A DNA stretch of 64,000 nt from Lutraria lutraria. Lineage: Eukaryota; Mollusca; Bivalvia; Venerida; Mactridae. The stretch lies in contig OZ026833.1 in assembly GCA_964023205.1 (NCBI GenBank), forward strand, positions 32,452,830 to 32,516,829, given 5' to 3'. The notes under the pieces are model-generated. The model saw only the letters and a list, made by a program, of their open reading frames with translations. It was not told the origin of the DNA and did no database searches. The position numbers and the translations under genes were made by a program. Positions within the stretch are counted from its first letter, which is position 1, and every line of letters starts with the position of its first letter. Below are positions 47,301 through 62,300 of the stretch, in pieces.

Positions 47301-50300
47301 TCTTATAAAACTTCTAAGATGAAAAAAAAGGATAAAAAACGATGTTCAGTACTTGTTGTTTTATACATTGTTACCTACCTTCAATTGTGTATCATGATCT
47401 AACTAACACATTTGATTGTTGACTTGAAAATAATGTATTGAAAATAGCTTAAATTTGTCAATTAAACACTACATATAGGTATTTGTATTGTGTTTTGATC
47501 AAAGAACTGTAAGGATTTTTCCAATGTGTTCATTCTCTGGTGTTTTTATTGCAGGGTACAGGTGTAAGTTTTTGATACAAGAAATCCCTGTGTGTCACAT
47601 GTCTTTGAATTGATCCCTTTTTTCACAAGTGTACATTTAATAACAGTCATGCAGTAGTATCTTAATATAAGCCTGTGATTAATTGAAAATGCAAAGGGAG
47701 AGCAAAAATTGAATGTTATGCCTGGTTCAACTTTTTAATTTTAATAACTTTTATTCGGAGCTGAATGTGTCGATTGTACGAAAGATGTGCTTATTAATAT
47801 GGAAATCACTAGCATTTTGTGAGAAGCAAATTTAGGTCTCAGTCATCTGTCAAAATTCTAATGAGTTACTATAATATAAAATCTAAATGTATATATATTA
47901 AGTACTGACTATCTTGCCCAGACAAACTATTTTTGATTTAAGTGGAAATTTAAGGCAATTAATGTATGATATCATATATTGGGCCAGACATTTGTTCTAG
48001 TCAAGTAGTTTTTCAAGGTTTGTTACATACATGTACACTATACACAATACAAATTGATGGCTTCTCATTAAAATTTCTGTAGCACATGTGTGAGTAAACA
48101 CAACTGACTATAACATTCACTACACATACAATTGTTCCACCTTTCAAAAAAATACTTACCCAAAAACTTACCGACCCCAACCAAATCACACCCAACACAG
48201 GCCCACCATATAGAAATAAATAATAAAAGGAGGCCATAACACAACCTCCTTGTACCAGGGTATGTAACAACTAGGAACATTCTGATAGGGAGTTGAACTA
48301 GTTTGATGGGCCCAGCCTCTCACCTATACCCGTTAGCAGGGGTGGATATGTGAATAAATTACAGCAAGAAACTCTTTTTATTTGGATAATTATACTGTAA
48401 GAATACAGATCAATGCTCTGAATATAAATATGTAAGACAAGCCATTTACTTGGTGATAATTATTGTTTATTTCTTAAAAAAAAATAAGCTTTTCTCATTT
48501 TACGTGATGGAATCAAGAGATAGTATACTTTTGATTGGTTTTCCAATATATTTAAATTGTGTTAATTTCATTATGTGAAAGCAATGACCATTTTGTGCTT
48601 GTCTGTGATCATGTTTTTAACTGATCTTAGAATTTGGGCAAGTTACAGTCAAGAAAGCACAGACCCAAATTCTTCAACACCTGAGATAATTTCCCCTGGT
48701 TTTCAGCAGATTAGGTCATTTTTGTGAAATGAGTATATTTGTTGAAAAAATCTGAGGTAGTAAAATTGTTTTTTAAACTCGATTATTGCTGGTTGTATTA
48801 CTAAGTATTCCACACAGTGACAAAAAATAAGCTATTCTGGTATCGGTCCAATGTACTAATTGAACACATTGTAGATTGTATCATAAGCTGTAACAATACA
48901 ATGCACTTGATTTATAATGCTTTAATTATTACTTATCATAAAATTTAATCAAATAATTATTTTTCTAGTGGACATGGTTAGTGCACCATTTATGATGGAG
49001 AGAATGCATCTGTATGAAAATCATGATGATCCCACCAACTTCTTCCGACCAGCCATCAGGTCCTTACTGGTAAGTGCAAATTAAGGTGAATAAAAAAGGT
49101 CCCGGTTTCTGATAATTAACCCAAAATACCCATTTTTCCCCGACCCTGGGTTTTTTCAGTCTTCATCAATATGTAATCTTTCTTAACTTTGGTTACTAAA
49201 TAATAGAAGTACAAAACTATATGTTAGGATAAGATCGCGTATCAGGTCTCCCTGAATTTCTTGTCATTTAGCATGTTGAGATGCTTGAAAAGTTCATTTC
49301 ATATATGAACTGTATCTTCAACTCCCCCCCCCCCCCCCTCCAAAAAAAAAAACATTTAAAACACAATTCCGTCCATCTATAAAGCTTTTGAAAACCAGGT
49401 ATTTATGTTAAGCCTCTGTGAGCTATTTTTCGTGCTGAGGCAAAAGGGATGTTGGGACAATGAAGCATGCATGATTAAATGGTCTAGCATCCACTTCATG
49501 TGAGAGAAATCACTTCAGATGTTGATAATTTATAAAAGTTCTAGCAACGTCATTTTAGATTATTTCTTGTCGAAAATACATGCACAATGACGAGAAAAAT
49601 GTTCTGGGTGGCATAGCATTCTTCGATTTTTGAAAAACAAGCGTGTGCTTTAAAAACGGATATTTTTATATTTATCTGTTTAGTCTTGAAATTGATCGAT
49701 GGCTCTATAGCGGGTGTGTTGATGTCTCATATTTAACAGATCACAAAAATGTGAAAGGGCCACAGTTTAGTAGGGTTGAGACCCTGCTTTGACTTTATGT
49801 AATATGTCATTAGATATTGAAATTGAAACTTCCTTTACACTGTTACACTAAAGGTTTTATGAATTTTCATTTTTTATCTGGGTTTTTATGACACTGCCTA
49901 ATTAAGTAGTATCCTTATTCTTCTTGTAGGTTGAACATATCTTGATCAATATTGATCTTCGAACTTCTGGTGTCTCAGGGAAAGATTTCAAAAGCAAGAA
50001 AGAAAGAGGTAAATATTCTTTTTTAATGTCTTCAAATTCTGTTAAAGGGACTTGATTCTAGTTTTATGAGATAATTTTTGAAAACAGAAAATTCTTTTGC
50101 ATTATGATATTATTCTGATAAGAAATAAAATTGTGGCTGGAAATATCGATGGTCGAGTGGTTAAAGGCTGCTGACTTCAAATCCCTGTAACCTCTCACAG
50201 ATAGAAGGGTTCGAGTTTAATTACCGACCATGTCTCTTTATGAGAGAGAAACATTTTTATTTCCAAAAGGCAAAAAAGCCCACAAGGATACAAATATGCA

Positions 50301-53300
50301 TTTATGTGAGAAAGTAGGCAGTTGCTTACAGAGGATGAGAGTCCAGTATTGGTTCTTTCCAGGATCGATAGTTAGGTGAACTGTCCACCTCATATAACTC
50401 TGACTCTGGCATAAAACTCATAGATAGATATAATAATGAAGTAGTACATAAGTTAAAATTATAGTTTAAGTCTGTAGGAATTCATTATAACTATATTAGA
50501 ACTACTGTGTTATATTTGCTCGTTTGACAAATTTGAAAAGAATTGATATTACATGTATGTATTACACTTAACCATTAAATAGACATTTTTGTAGGTTTTC
50601 CTTTTTTTTTATTAATAATATGTCAAATTCAGTTGACTGTCAAGTCCCTTTAACACTGATTGTGAAACCCATGTTAGAAGCCACCTCCGAATAAAGGCCA
50701 CCCTGTGAATAAAGGTCATTCTTGCAAAAACCTACATTGATTATTAAAAAATGACCATCAAATAAAGGGCACCTGTCAATTAAGGCAACATTTTATCTTT
50801 TCCTGGTGGCCTATGTTCAGAGGTCTGACTCTAGTCATTTTATTTGTTTACTTGTAATTCATATGTAAATGTGACTGCATGTAAGTCTGATGTTGTTCAG
50901 TAAATATGTTCAAATTGTATCACTGCTGGTTTAAATACTTATATGTCTAATCCATTTTCATCCAAGGAATAGTAAAAGGTTGTATCTTATAGTAATGTGA
51001 GTAAATACACATCGGTGCAAAAAAAACACTTTTTCTTAGATTAACAGCACTTGGTAAATGTTCAATTCAAAGTCTCTCTTGATATGGTTTAAGCACCAGC
51101 CTCTAATAGCAGCAGACCCTGATAAATGATTCTTAATACTAACATTTAATCCTTTGGCGCCAGGTCTTCAAATGATATTTAAATACCAAACTCTTGTATG
51201 GTACTTTTGCTCCAGTCTCCATATGGTACTTTAGTATTGACCCTCAGATGGTAATTTTGCACTAGCCCCATATGCTACTTTAACACCAGACCCTCAAATG
51301 GTACTACCAAAGTTGAACTAATAATGCAGTGTAAAATGTTTATATTATTTGTAGCAATTGACAAGTTTTTGGTCTCAGCAGAAGGTTTGTAGGCCTTAAA
51401 GTAAACATGATATTATTTCATCATTGCAACAAAGTTTTATCCAGTTTTTTATGTACGTGTATGTCAACTTATTTGCTTTGATGGGGCAATATGATAATAT
51501 AGAAGTAACAGACACTTTGTTTCATGTGATTCAAAGAAATTCCCTTACTAACTGATTTAAATGTGAAATCTTGAGTGAAAGTGGACCACACAAACAATGT
51601 CTGTGAAATCAGTGGCAATTAGGTGTTCAAATTCCTTTGTATTTTTTTTTTATCCATTGTGTGCACCTTTTTGCCACGATTGCTGTGATCTTTTGAAATC
51701 CCCATTTGATTATACTGTATATTATCATGACATTTGTTACTACTTTTCTGTCATTGTTCATGGTCTTGGTCACATATTGATCGTTGTTTTCTTTGTGTTG
51801 CAGCTAATTTTTCCCAGTCGAGTATGTATTGTTGCTTAGTTAATTGCTCATTGTAACATATGTATCATGCTTTAAAAGTCCTGTATTGCTTAAAAATGTA
51901 AAACCTTACAGAGAAAAGGTGAAGTCTGATTTTTTTTATTAACTTAAAGACTATATTAGTTAGAGAACTTCCTTTGATAATGGGGCTATGTTGTTAGAAT
52001 AATTTTAATTATTGTACTTAAGTCAACATTGAGTAGTGTTTATGGACTAATTGTGTGGTTCAATGGATCCCTATCCTGATTTTCCCCTTTTAATTGTCAT
52101 TGAGTTGAATTAATTATCTTAGAACTTGAACCTTGTACTGATCTTCAATCAGATTGTATATCACTTGTAATGTTTGAAATATATGTAAAATTAGTTAATG
52201 CCTAATAATTCAGTATTAGATTCTCTCTTATATCTTTGACTCATGCAGAGAGACAATGTGGTTAGGACAATTAAATGTTCACTTTATACCATGCTTTCAT
52301 GTTTTGAAATTACATTATACTAGCTGTCTTAAAAATCATGCATCTTACTTGTAAGACCTTTTTAAAACTATTTATTCCAAACATGTTTTTTGGATGTCTA
52401 GATAGACATGTTATAAGCATATACAACTATAAGAATACAGTGTTGCATTGCACATAATACATGCTGTGAATAGGACTAAGAAGCTTATCAGCAATAATAG
52501 ATATTTGGTATTTTTACAACCCTTTCTGTGCATGAAAATTGGAGTAAATTCTTCCAAAAATTAAATTAGTATCATAACAACATAGATTTTCTACTCCCAA
52601 AGGGAGTTCCTTATGAGATGTTGCACTGTATAATATTATGCACAAGTAATAAGCTTGTATTATGGCAAAAAGTTGCCCAGTAAGAATCATAATAAATTAT
52701 AGTAATGTGCTAATTTAATTGGTGTGTTTTATCAATGAGTAAAAACCCTTTTCAGAGCTTCTATATATTCAACTTATATTTAAGAAGCTGTATTTGAAAG
52801 TTATGTTTTATTCTGGGTTTTAGATGAGAACAGTACATCCTGTTGTACGAGTTTTGGTAAATGTTGAAATATTTACAAGATAATTACCTGGTAGTCCAAT
52901 TAAGCAGATATATATTCCTTGAGCTTTGTTACTGAAAGGTTTTGCCATTCTTGTTAATGTTTTGCTGATGTTTTTTTCTTAAAGTCTGAAAATTTAGGAA
53001 TGCACTTGAATGAGAAATTTGTTAATTTTGCATCCCAATATAGTGTATACCTACCGGTATGTTTTTTCCGTAATAGAACTCATCCATTATTATGTAATGA
53101 TCAAGGTTTTAATCTAAATTTAGGTCCATTTCAATATCTTTAGATATGCTGATTGGCTATGATGTCTGTGGGCCAATGTTTGTATGATCCTATTTATATC
53201 ATTTGGAATTGAATCCCACAAAATTGATTAATAAAATAATTGACCAGATCTTAAAGAACTAGCCTGCATGCTTGCTTATCAGTCTGTAGTATATTTTCAA

Positions 53301-56300
53301 TTGGGCAGTGCTGTCAAACAATGGTTTTCAATTGATTACTTTTGATTGGCCTTAATTGCTGCAAGATTTGTGATAGAGGTACAGCACGGGAATGGATTTC
53401 TGGATTCTAAGGCCAAGGTCATTTTTGCTGAAAAATAGTATCACTCATTAAAAGTTGAAAACCTGATTCAATGGTATTGAAATATTTTAATAAATTGGTA
53501 ACTTTTCAGTAGCAAAACTTAGAAATATCCCTCTTTTATTATGATAGATTATATTTGTTAGACTGATTTGTATCTTGAAAAAATTAGAACCCAATATAAA
53601 TTTCCTGCATGACGTTTTTTCTATAATTATTATAGTCTTTCTATGAAGCTTGCAATCAAAGTACTTCATGTACTTCATGAAGTGCCTGTAGTTTAGATAG
53701 ATACCAATGTTTTGTGGCATTATAGCCATCATCTTTCAGCTTCCGATATCATGCTTCTTTAAATTCAGTCCCTGACTCACAGGATCTGTGTCTAAAATAG
53801 TCTATAAAATACATGATTGGATGAGTGTGAGGAATTGTTTGATTCTTATACAAAAAGTCGCAAAACTCTCGCAATTCAAATCCAACCAGCTTAATAGAAT
53901 GACTGTTGTTCTAGCTGTTTTTCATAAGTTATATATTATTTGCTGACTGACATCACTGTGATTACTTTTTGTACCTAAACTATGTTCCAATTTGTCGTAT
54001 TTTTTTTATCTCGCATGAAGTTGATTACCTATTAGTTTTTAGTGACAGTCAAAATGCGATTAAACTTATAAATACATCAAAATAGAACATAGTTCAGGTT
54101 CATGAAGTAACCAGAAGTCAGTCAGCATTAGTAGCTAAGGTTACATGAAAACATAAAAAAAAAATATTAGAAAGGCCTGAAATATATCTAGGGGTTGAAT
54201 TGAGAGATTGTTTTCAACCATGGTTCCAGTAACCAGATATCTAGATAAATGCACTATATTAAACACGTATTTCCACTGTTTAATCAATATTGTATGTATA
54301 TTAAATCTTCGGGAACATGTTTTTCATTTCCAGATGATACACCACTACCATTTTTGATAGAAAGAAAATGTATACATCATTCATTATTCTCTAGATTTTT
54401 ATACCCCCAGATATGAAATATATGGGGGCTATATTGGATTCACGCTTGACGGTCGGTCGGTCGGTCGGCCGGTCGGTCGGTCGGTCGGTCGGTCCGTGCG
54501 TCTGTAGACACAATTTGTCCGGAGAATTTCTCAGCAACTACTTACAGGATTTTAATAAAACTTCACAGATGTGATCAGTAGTAAGCCTAGTTGTGCTAGC
54601 TTAAAGCATTTTTCGTTCGGATTAATTTTCACTGAGTTATACCCCTTTGTTGTTTTTATACAGTATATACAATAGGCAAATTTTGTCCGGACAATTTCTC
54701 AGCAATTACTCACAGGATCTCAATGAAACTTCACAGAAGTGATCAGTAGTAAGCCTAGTTGTGCATGCTTAAAGCAATTTTTGTTCGGATTAATTATCAC
54801 TGAGTTATACCCCTTTGTTGATTTTATACAGTATATACAATAGGCAAATTTTGTCCGGACAATTTCTCAGCAACTACTCACAGGATCTCAATGAAACTTC
54901 ACAGAAGTGATCAGTAGTAAGCCTAGTTGTGCTAGCTTAAAGCAATTTTCGATCGGATTAATTTTCACTGAGTTATAGCCCTTTGTTGTTTTTATACAGT
55001 ATATACATTAAGCAGATTTTGTCCGGACAATTTCTCAGCAACTATTCACAGGATTTCAACGAAACTTCACAGAAGTAATAAGTAGTTAGCCTAGTTGTGC
55101 ATGCTTAAATCATTTTTCATTTGGATTGATTTTCACTGAGTTATAGCCCTTTGTTTTTTTCTACAGTATATACAATAGGCAAATTTTGTCCTGACTATTT
55201 CTCATTGACTACTGCCAGGAATTCAATAAAACTTCTCAGAAGTGATGAGTAGTTAGCTTAGTTGTGCATGCATTAAGCTTGTCTTGGTTGGTTGAAATTT
55301 TTCACTGAGTTATGGCCCTTTGTTGTTTTTATACAGTGTATATACAATATCTCAGTAACTACTCATAGGAATTCATTGAAACTTCACAGAAGTTATAAAA
55401 AGCAAGCCAAGTTGTGCATGCAATAACCAGGTTTTGTTTGGATTAATTTTCACTGAGTTATGGCCCTTTGTTTTATACAATTAGGTAAATTTTGTCCTTA
55501 CTATTTCTCAGCAACTACATGCAGGAATTCAGTGAAACTTCTTAGAAGTGATAAGTAGTTTGCCAAGTTGTGCATGTCCACAATAGGTTTTGTCCAAGTA
55601 AATTTTAATGAGTTATGGCCCTTTGTTATTTTTTATATAATGTATATTTAGAAACTGGTCAGGATATATCTAAGCAACAATTTGCTGGTATTAAAAAAAT
55701 GAAAATGCATTATATTTCCCTCTGTAAAATGTAACAATAACTGTGTCAAGGCCGCATCTGGGGGTATTCATCACCTTTAGTGATAGTTCTAGTTTACTTT
55801 ACTATATTTAAACTGCCATCTATGCATGATTCTGTGAGGTGCTAATTTTCATTTGCTTCGCTTACGGTCATTAAAGTCAGCTTATATTTTATTTCAATCT
55901 TTAGAACTAAAATCAATTAGATATCAATAATCAAATAATCAATTCATTATTATCTAATTCAGCATGATCTTAATCAGAATAAGGTTTAAGGCTATGATTT
56001 ACTTGTGATAAGTTAAATACATGTATTTATATCTGGTTTGATGGCTTTAAACTTTTTATTCATTACAGTCTTTATAACATTTTTTAACTCTTTTACTGTA
56101 ATGGGTACACTCTATTATTTGTATTAATTAACATTATTATAGAAATCTTATTGTAAGAATATTACATGTAATTCTCTTGATTCACTATTACCAAGGTCCC
56201 TCAGTTATGAACTAACATTCTTACAATGTTCAAACTAGGTCTTTGATCTTAATTGAAGTTACACAACAAACTATAGGCTTTCAAATGTGTGTAATTATTA

Positions 56301-59300
56301 CTCTTACAAAGTTACAAACATGTAGTAAAGCAAGTCAGCTATGGATAATAGACACCTTGAACAATGACCACTCTTTTGCTGTCATTAATGTTTCTGATGT
56401 TATTGATTGAGCTCAGGCTGGATACTGTATTAAACAATAAAACATATTCTTCTCTGCCATTGATGGTCTTTGTGTATGGATTCATACCTTAAAGTTCAAA
56501 TAAGCCCGCTGGTTGACATAGTCAGTTCTAGTTTCTGAGTTTGATACCTGGACTAGCCTGTCTCGGTGTGAAAATTGAATTTAAGCATGTGTATTCAAAT
56601 TTGAATCATGTTTTCCCACTGCTAAATCACCCTTTTACTGTAATTTTGTATTAATAACAAAAAATTATCTGAAACTTGTAGTTTTCTCTTTTTTCTACTA
56701 AACTAATATATCACTCATACAGTTGTGTGATAGACTGTACATTTTCTGAGCCAATGGTATAACTATGTAAGGTTTATACAGGGTAGGATAGTAATTGTAA
56801 TATGAATTTAACACAAATTAGTAACTGTATCATGGATCCTTAGACTATACTGAATTGTTTAATTATGATAAAAACAATTCTGTAACTATAATTAAATGCG
56901 AATTCTTATTAGTACACAGTTAACAAACAGATACCGTGTAAATGGAAATTACATTGTTTACTGTTTGTAATAGTCTTATGATTGAGTAATTAGGGTATGA
57001 CTATATGTACATAGATATATGAATTATGATTGTTTCCCCTGTTGGATTTCTTCACCCTTTGCCTCAATATTATTGTTTTTTTCTGTTTTCTCTCTCAATC
57101 TTTATTCCGATATAGCTTGAAATTTAGTATTTTTGCTTTATGTAAATATTTTATTTTAGCTGCTTATATTCACATGTCAAAACCTGATTTAGATTTCCAT
57201 AGCAAGCTAGAAATCATAAGTATTAAGTACATGCTTTATACAGTGTTTTGATTCAATACTTTGCATAGATTAAATAGATATGCTGGATCATTAAGTTGCC
57301 TTTAATTAGCATAGAAGATTTTGAATGGATTTATGCTTACGTAAAATTATTAATAACTCCAATTGTTTGCACGCCTCACATTTTTTTTGTGCTTAGTTTG
57401 AAAATTTATTGTTGTTAATAAAGGGAGATAACTCCATCTGATATTTGATTGATGTTCTGATAGTACTAATTGGTGTTTTTTGTTGTTGTTTTTATAGCTA
57501 GGAGTGCTGGTAACTGCTGGGGTTGTATCAAAGAAGATGGTGAACTGGGTGATATGCAGAAAGTTGGTAAGTATGAATGGACGAAGTAGGTCAATAACAA
57601 TAAAATTATGATGGTTATATTACGCCTGGTCCTGGAGTTTTAAAACTTAGCACATTTGCCCTTAGGTTATAAACTCCAAGCTCAAATCTCAATTTCATTT
57701 TCAAAGTATTACAGCTGAAATGGAAGAGTTGATTGATATCTAAAAATGTATTCAGATCATGAACGCTGTCAGACTTATGTATCAATTGACATCATTCTCT
57801 GTTTATATCCTTGGGACTGCCCCTGGTTTTATAATGCTGATGACCTGCCTCTGTCGAGTGGTTATAGTCACTGTAACCTCTCACTGAGCTACCGACCATG
57901 TCTCTTCATGTGAGAAAGTAGGCAGTTGCTTACAGAGGATTGGAGTCTAATAGATACTGGCTCTTCCCAGGAGCGATGGTTAAGTGAACTGTCTGCCTTG
58001 AAAACTCAGATTAACAAATAAACATGTAAACAAACAAATAGAATGCAAATACAAACCTAAAACACTTCTGTGTAATTCGTGTAACAGTCTAAATGCTCAT
58101 GTCCGTGTTTTTCTTAGTCACAGAGAAAAATGATACTTGTATGTTCTTTTGGTTTTTGTATATTGTATGTTTAAATTTTAATTAATACACCTTAAAAGAG
58201 CTAGCCCTAAATCTCTAGACAGACAGAAATAGATGTGTAACATTAATTAAAACAATTCATTAAATTTCAAAGATGTAAAAAATATTTCCAGTTGTTACTA
58301 AAACTTAAGTTTTATTTCTTCTATACAGCATGTAAGTGCATGTTTAATTGAATAAATTATTTAATCACTTCGTTTTTGTTAGACAGTTGTATTATGTTAC
58401 ATGTTATCTTATTTCAGAATTTTCTACTTCGTTAGGTTAATATTTGAATTTATTGCTAGTTTGATCATTGCTAAATAGGGTTCTGGATCAATGTATCAAA
58501 TATTGCAGAGATGTAAAATTCTAATTAGTTTGAAAATTATTTTTTATCATTCATATTTGAATTACAACTATATTTCAGAAAAACACTTTATACTTAAGTT
58601 CATGATTAGCGACACCATTTTTTTGTGTCACATTAAATTTAACAAAAGTATGCCTCAAAAGTAAAAAGTGCTTTCAGGCGTCCCTAAGAAAAACACTGTC
58701 TAACCTGAATGAGTGGACATGTGCAGTTCTGACGGTACTATAATGGTGTTTTTTGTTGAATAGACTTCATAATCTTTCGATTAAAGGCCAACTGTTTATA
58801 AATCTGTGGAGGTTTTGCTTACATGTTGACTGAACAATGCTGTAATGTTTGATAAATATCATATGGACCCTATTTAGCAAGTACATAATCAAATTGTACT
58901 TTAATTGCTAGCATGCTCTTTAAGAAATTAGATTGTATTACAAAATTTTGTCTTCAAACTTTTATATTTTTTTCTCTGCAGAAATCAATGTTCATTTTGT
59001 TCTGTAAACTTTAAATTTAGTTTGCTTGAAAACAATTTACAATGTGAGGAAGCTATCCTGCTAGTTTAAGGAAGGTCGGTTGTCTCTCTAGGTGTACGCC
59101 TTGGATCTTAATTCCTCCATTGTTAAAGCTGGAAAACTCACCAAAAGTGAAATAGATCTTCATTGAAATAGTTTGAAGAGTGAATGCTTATCTGATTGAC
59201 TGATATTTTACACTCTTTATATAAAATTACATACAATATGGAATACAATTGGTTATACATGCACCTGTTAATTAATCTACCAGAGTAAGAACATCTAGTA

Positions 59301-62300
59301 ACTTAAGAAGGGATGTCTACGCATTTTAGATTGAACCTTATACTAGTATTATCTTCATCCTTAGTTGACATGGTCTTATTGTATTCTTATCAGTCATTTA
59401 TAGATCTGACAGTAACTTAACTTGAATAGATCCCTATGTATACATTCTGTATTTTGAATCTATTAAATATACTCTTCTGTTGCCCGGTTCATGGGGATGT
59501 TTTCTTCTACTGTGTTTAGAAAGCAGACTTTAAATAGAATAAATAGCCAGACCTTGGGCAGCTTATAATTTGTTTACTCTTTAAACTATGAGTCCTCGCT
59601 TGTATAGGATTTTATCTTCTTTTATATATATATCTGCTCATAGATAACTATAAATCCCTGGTATTATGTGATCAATAAATAATGTATTTTATTCCAAGGG
59701 TAAATGGCTGTTTTGATGTGTTAAGTTGTATGTTGAACACTTCCAGAATCAAATAGTAGTTAGTGGTAATGTGATTGGTGGAAAATAATGAAGATGATAT
59801 ATCTCAAACTCATTAGATAGTCATGTTAAATTTCCTTAACTTAAATGATTTTGTTGGAAATTCGACTTTTCAAAATCTTCTGACTGTCCCATAATATTTA
59901 TAAATGTGACTGCAATTTATCTGTAAAATATTCATAATATTTGTTTCACCTTAAAACCATTTACAGAGTATGTCTAAAGGTAAGTCATGCATCATTGACA
60001 TAATTGAGAATTGCAAAATGAAAGGGATTATGTATTGCATCTATATCCAGATAATAAAAAAAATGTATTTTATCAAATTTTAGGTCTTGACTACATGATT
60101 ATGGAGAAGGTCTACACGGATAAATTTATTCTTCATGAAGAATCCTTGTATGACCCAGATGAGAAAGAAAGGAACAAGACCCTTTCTAAGGATCCAACCT
60201 CTCTGAAAGCAGACCCCAGATTTGACATGCAGCTCACCTGGACCAAGTTCTTTAAATTCCAACCTTTGTGGAAAATCCGGAATTATTTCGGAGAGAAAAT
60301 TGGATTTTATTTTGCCTGGTCAGGAACACTCATCGAAACTCTCTGGTTGCCTATGTTATTTGGTTTTATTATCTTCATCTATGGGCTGGTTGAAAGGTAA
60401 AGTAATACTGTCAGGGTTTTTTCTCTTCATTTGGAAGAGGCCTTAGCCTGTTGATTTTGGGAAGTATTATCACTAACATTGCTGAATTTGGAAATAAAAA
60501 AGTTCGCTTAAGTTGGATTTTTGGGAAAAATGCATGATTTTAAAGAAATTTTCAATTGGGAATGGGCCTTTAGGCCCCTGTTATAGGAGGTGAAAAATCC
60601 CTGGACTGTCATACAATAGGATTTTTAACTCACATGTCACAAAGTGACAGGGTGAGCTTTTAGGATCAGTCTCCTTCCGGTGTCGTGCGTCGTCAAACTT
60701 TACCTTGTGAACACACTAGGGGCCACATTTTTAGTTCAATTTAAGCAAACTGGGTCAGAATGTTAATATTGACAAAATCTCGGACAAGTTCGATATTGGG
60801 CCATTTTGGGTGAAAAACTAGGCCACCAGGGCCAAATAAGGGAAAACATTGTGAACACTTTAGAAATCACTGTTTTGATTGGATCTTCATGAAACTTTGT
60901 CAGAATGTTTATTTCAATAATATGTAGGTCAAATTAGATATTGGGTCATTTCCGGTCAAAAACTAGGTCATTAGGGCAAATTGCTGGAAAACCTTGTGAA
61001 CACTCTAGAAGTCACTTTTTTGATTGGATGATCATGAAACCTTGTCAGAATGTTTGCTTTATGATATCTTGGATGAGTTCGAACATGGGTCATCTTGGGT
61101 CAAAAACTAGGTCGCTAGGTCAAATCTTATGAAAAACCATGTTAACACTGTAGATTTCACAGTTATGATTGGAACTTCACCAAACTATGTCAAATTGTTT
61201 GTTTTAATGATATGTGGGTCAAGGTTGAATATAGGTCAGCCGGGGTCAAAAACTGGGTCACCAGGTCAAATCTTAGGTAAAATCTTGTAAAAGCTCTAAA
61301 TTGCATGGTTTTTACTGGATCTTGGCCAAACCTTGTCTGATTGTTTGTCTCGATGATATTAAGAATAAGTTCAAATATGGGGCATCTAGGGTCAAAAACT
61401 AGGTCACGAGGTCAAATCTTAGGAAAACCTTATTAATACTGTAGATGTCAAATTTTGCTTGTATCTTCACCAAACCTGTCAGAATATTTGTCTTAATGAT
61501 TAGTAAGACAAATTCGAACATAGGTCATCTGGGGTAAAAAGCTAGGTCACAAGGTCAAATCTTAGGAAAACCTTGTCTATGCTGTAGTTTTCATGGTTTT
61601 GATTGGATCTTCACCAAATTTTGTCAGAATGTTTGTCTTATTTATATGTAGGACAAGTTCTAACATGGTTCATCTGCGGTCAAAACTGGGTCACTTGTTC
61701 AAAACAAAGTTTTAATGAGTGAACAATGATTGTCATGTGAGCGATATAGGGCCATCTTGGCCCTCTTGTCTTATTTTAGAACATTTAATTTTCTATCTCA
61801 TTGAGATAAAGTTTTAGTTACATAGTACAATATTTGATCATGTGATTTATTTACAATAAGTTGAAACGTACTTCTGTGAAGTAACATGAACTATGCTTCA
61901 ATAAATATCAGTGTAATTCTAAACTTGAATGTTTTTTGTTTTATTTTCAGCATAAAAGCCACGGAGAGAGGAAGAGATGAAAATCCTGATGGGAAGTAAG
62001 TGACTGATTAATTCTGGTTCCCATCATGAATGTCTTTGTACATTTGTTTATAAGCACTACTTTTTTACTTCCACTCTTATTCAAATTTGTTGTTTCTGTT
62101 TATCTGAAGTTGGGTACCAATTTCAAGATTCTGATTGGATTGTCAGGAGTTTGATCTTCAAATCGACCGATCACAATGCTGTACTGTTTCATCAGTTCGC
62201 CCTTGCTACAAAGTTAAAATATTTGACATTTTATATGCATTAGCCCATCCTTAGAAAATGTTGATTGTGTTTACTTGACTCAAGAAGGTAGGACATTTTT

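Noticed and set aside
48013..48280. Two overlapping minus-strand frames, hydrophobic and Cys-rich
   Set aside because: They lie inside an anoctamin intron, have no recognised family, and the sequence looks like repeat DNA.
60941..61132. Open frame in anoctamin intron 6
   Set aside because: It consists of the 145-bp tandem units of a short-TIR element read in one frame.
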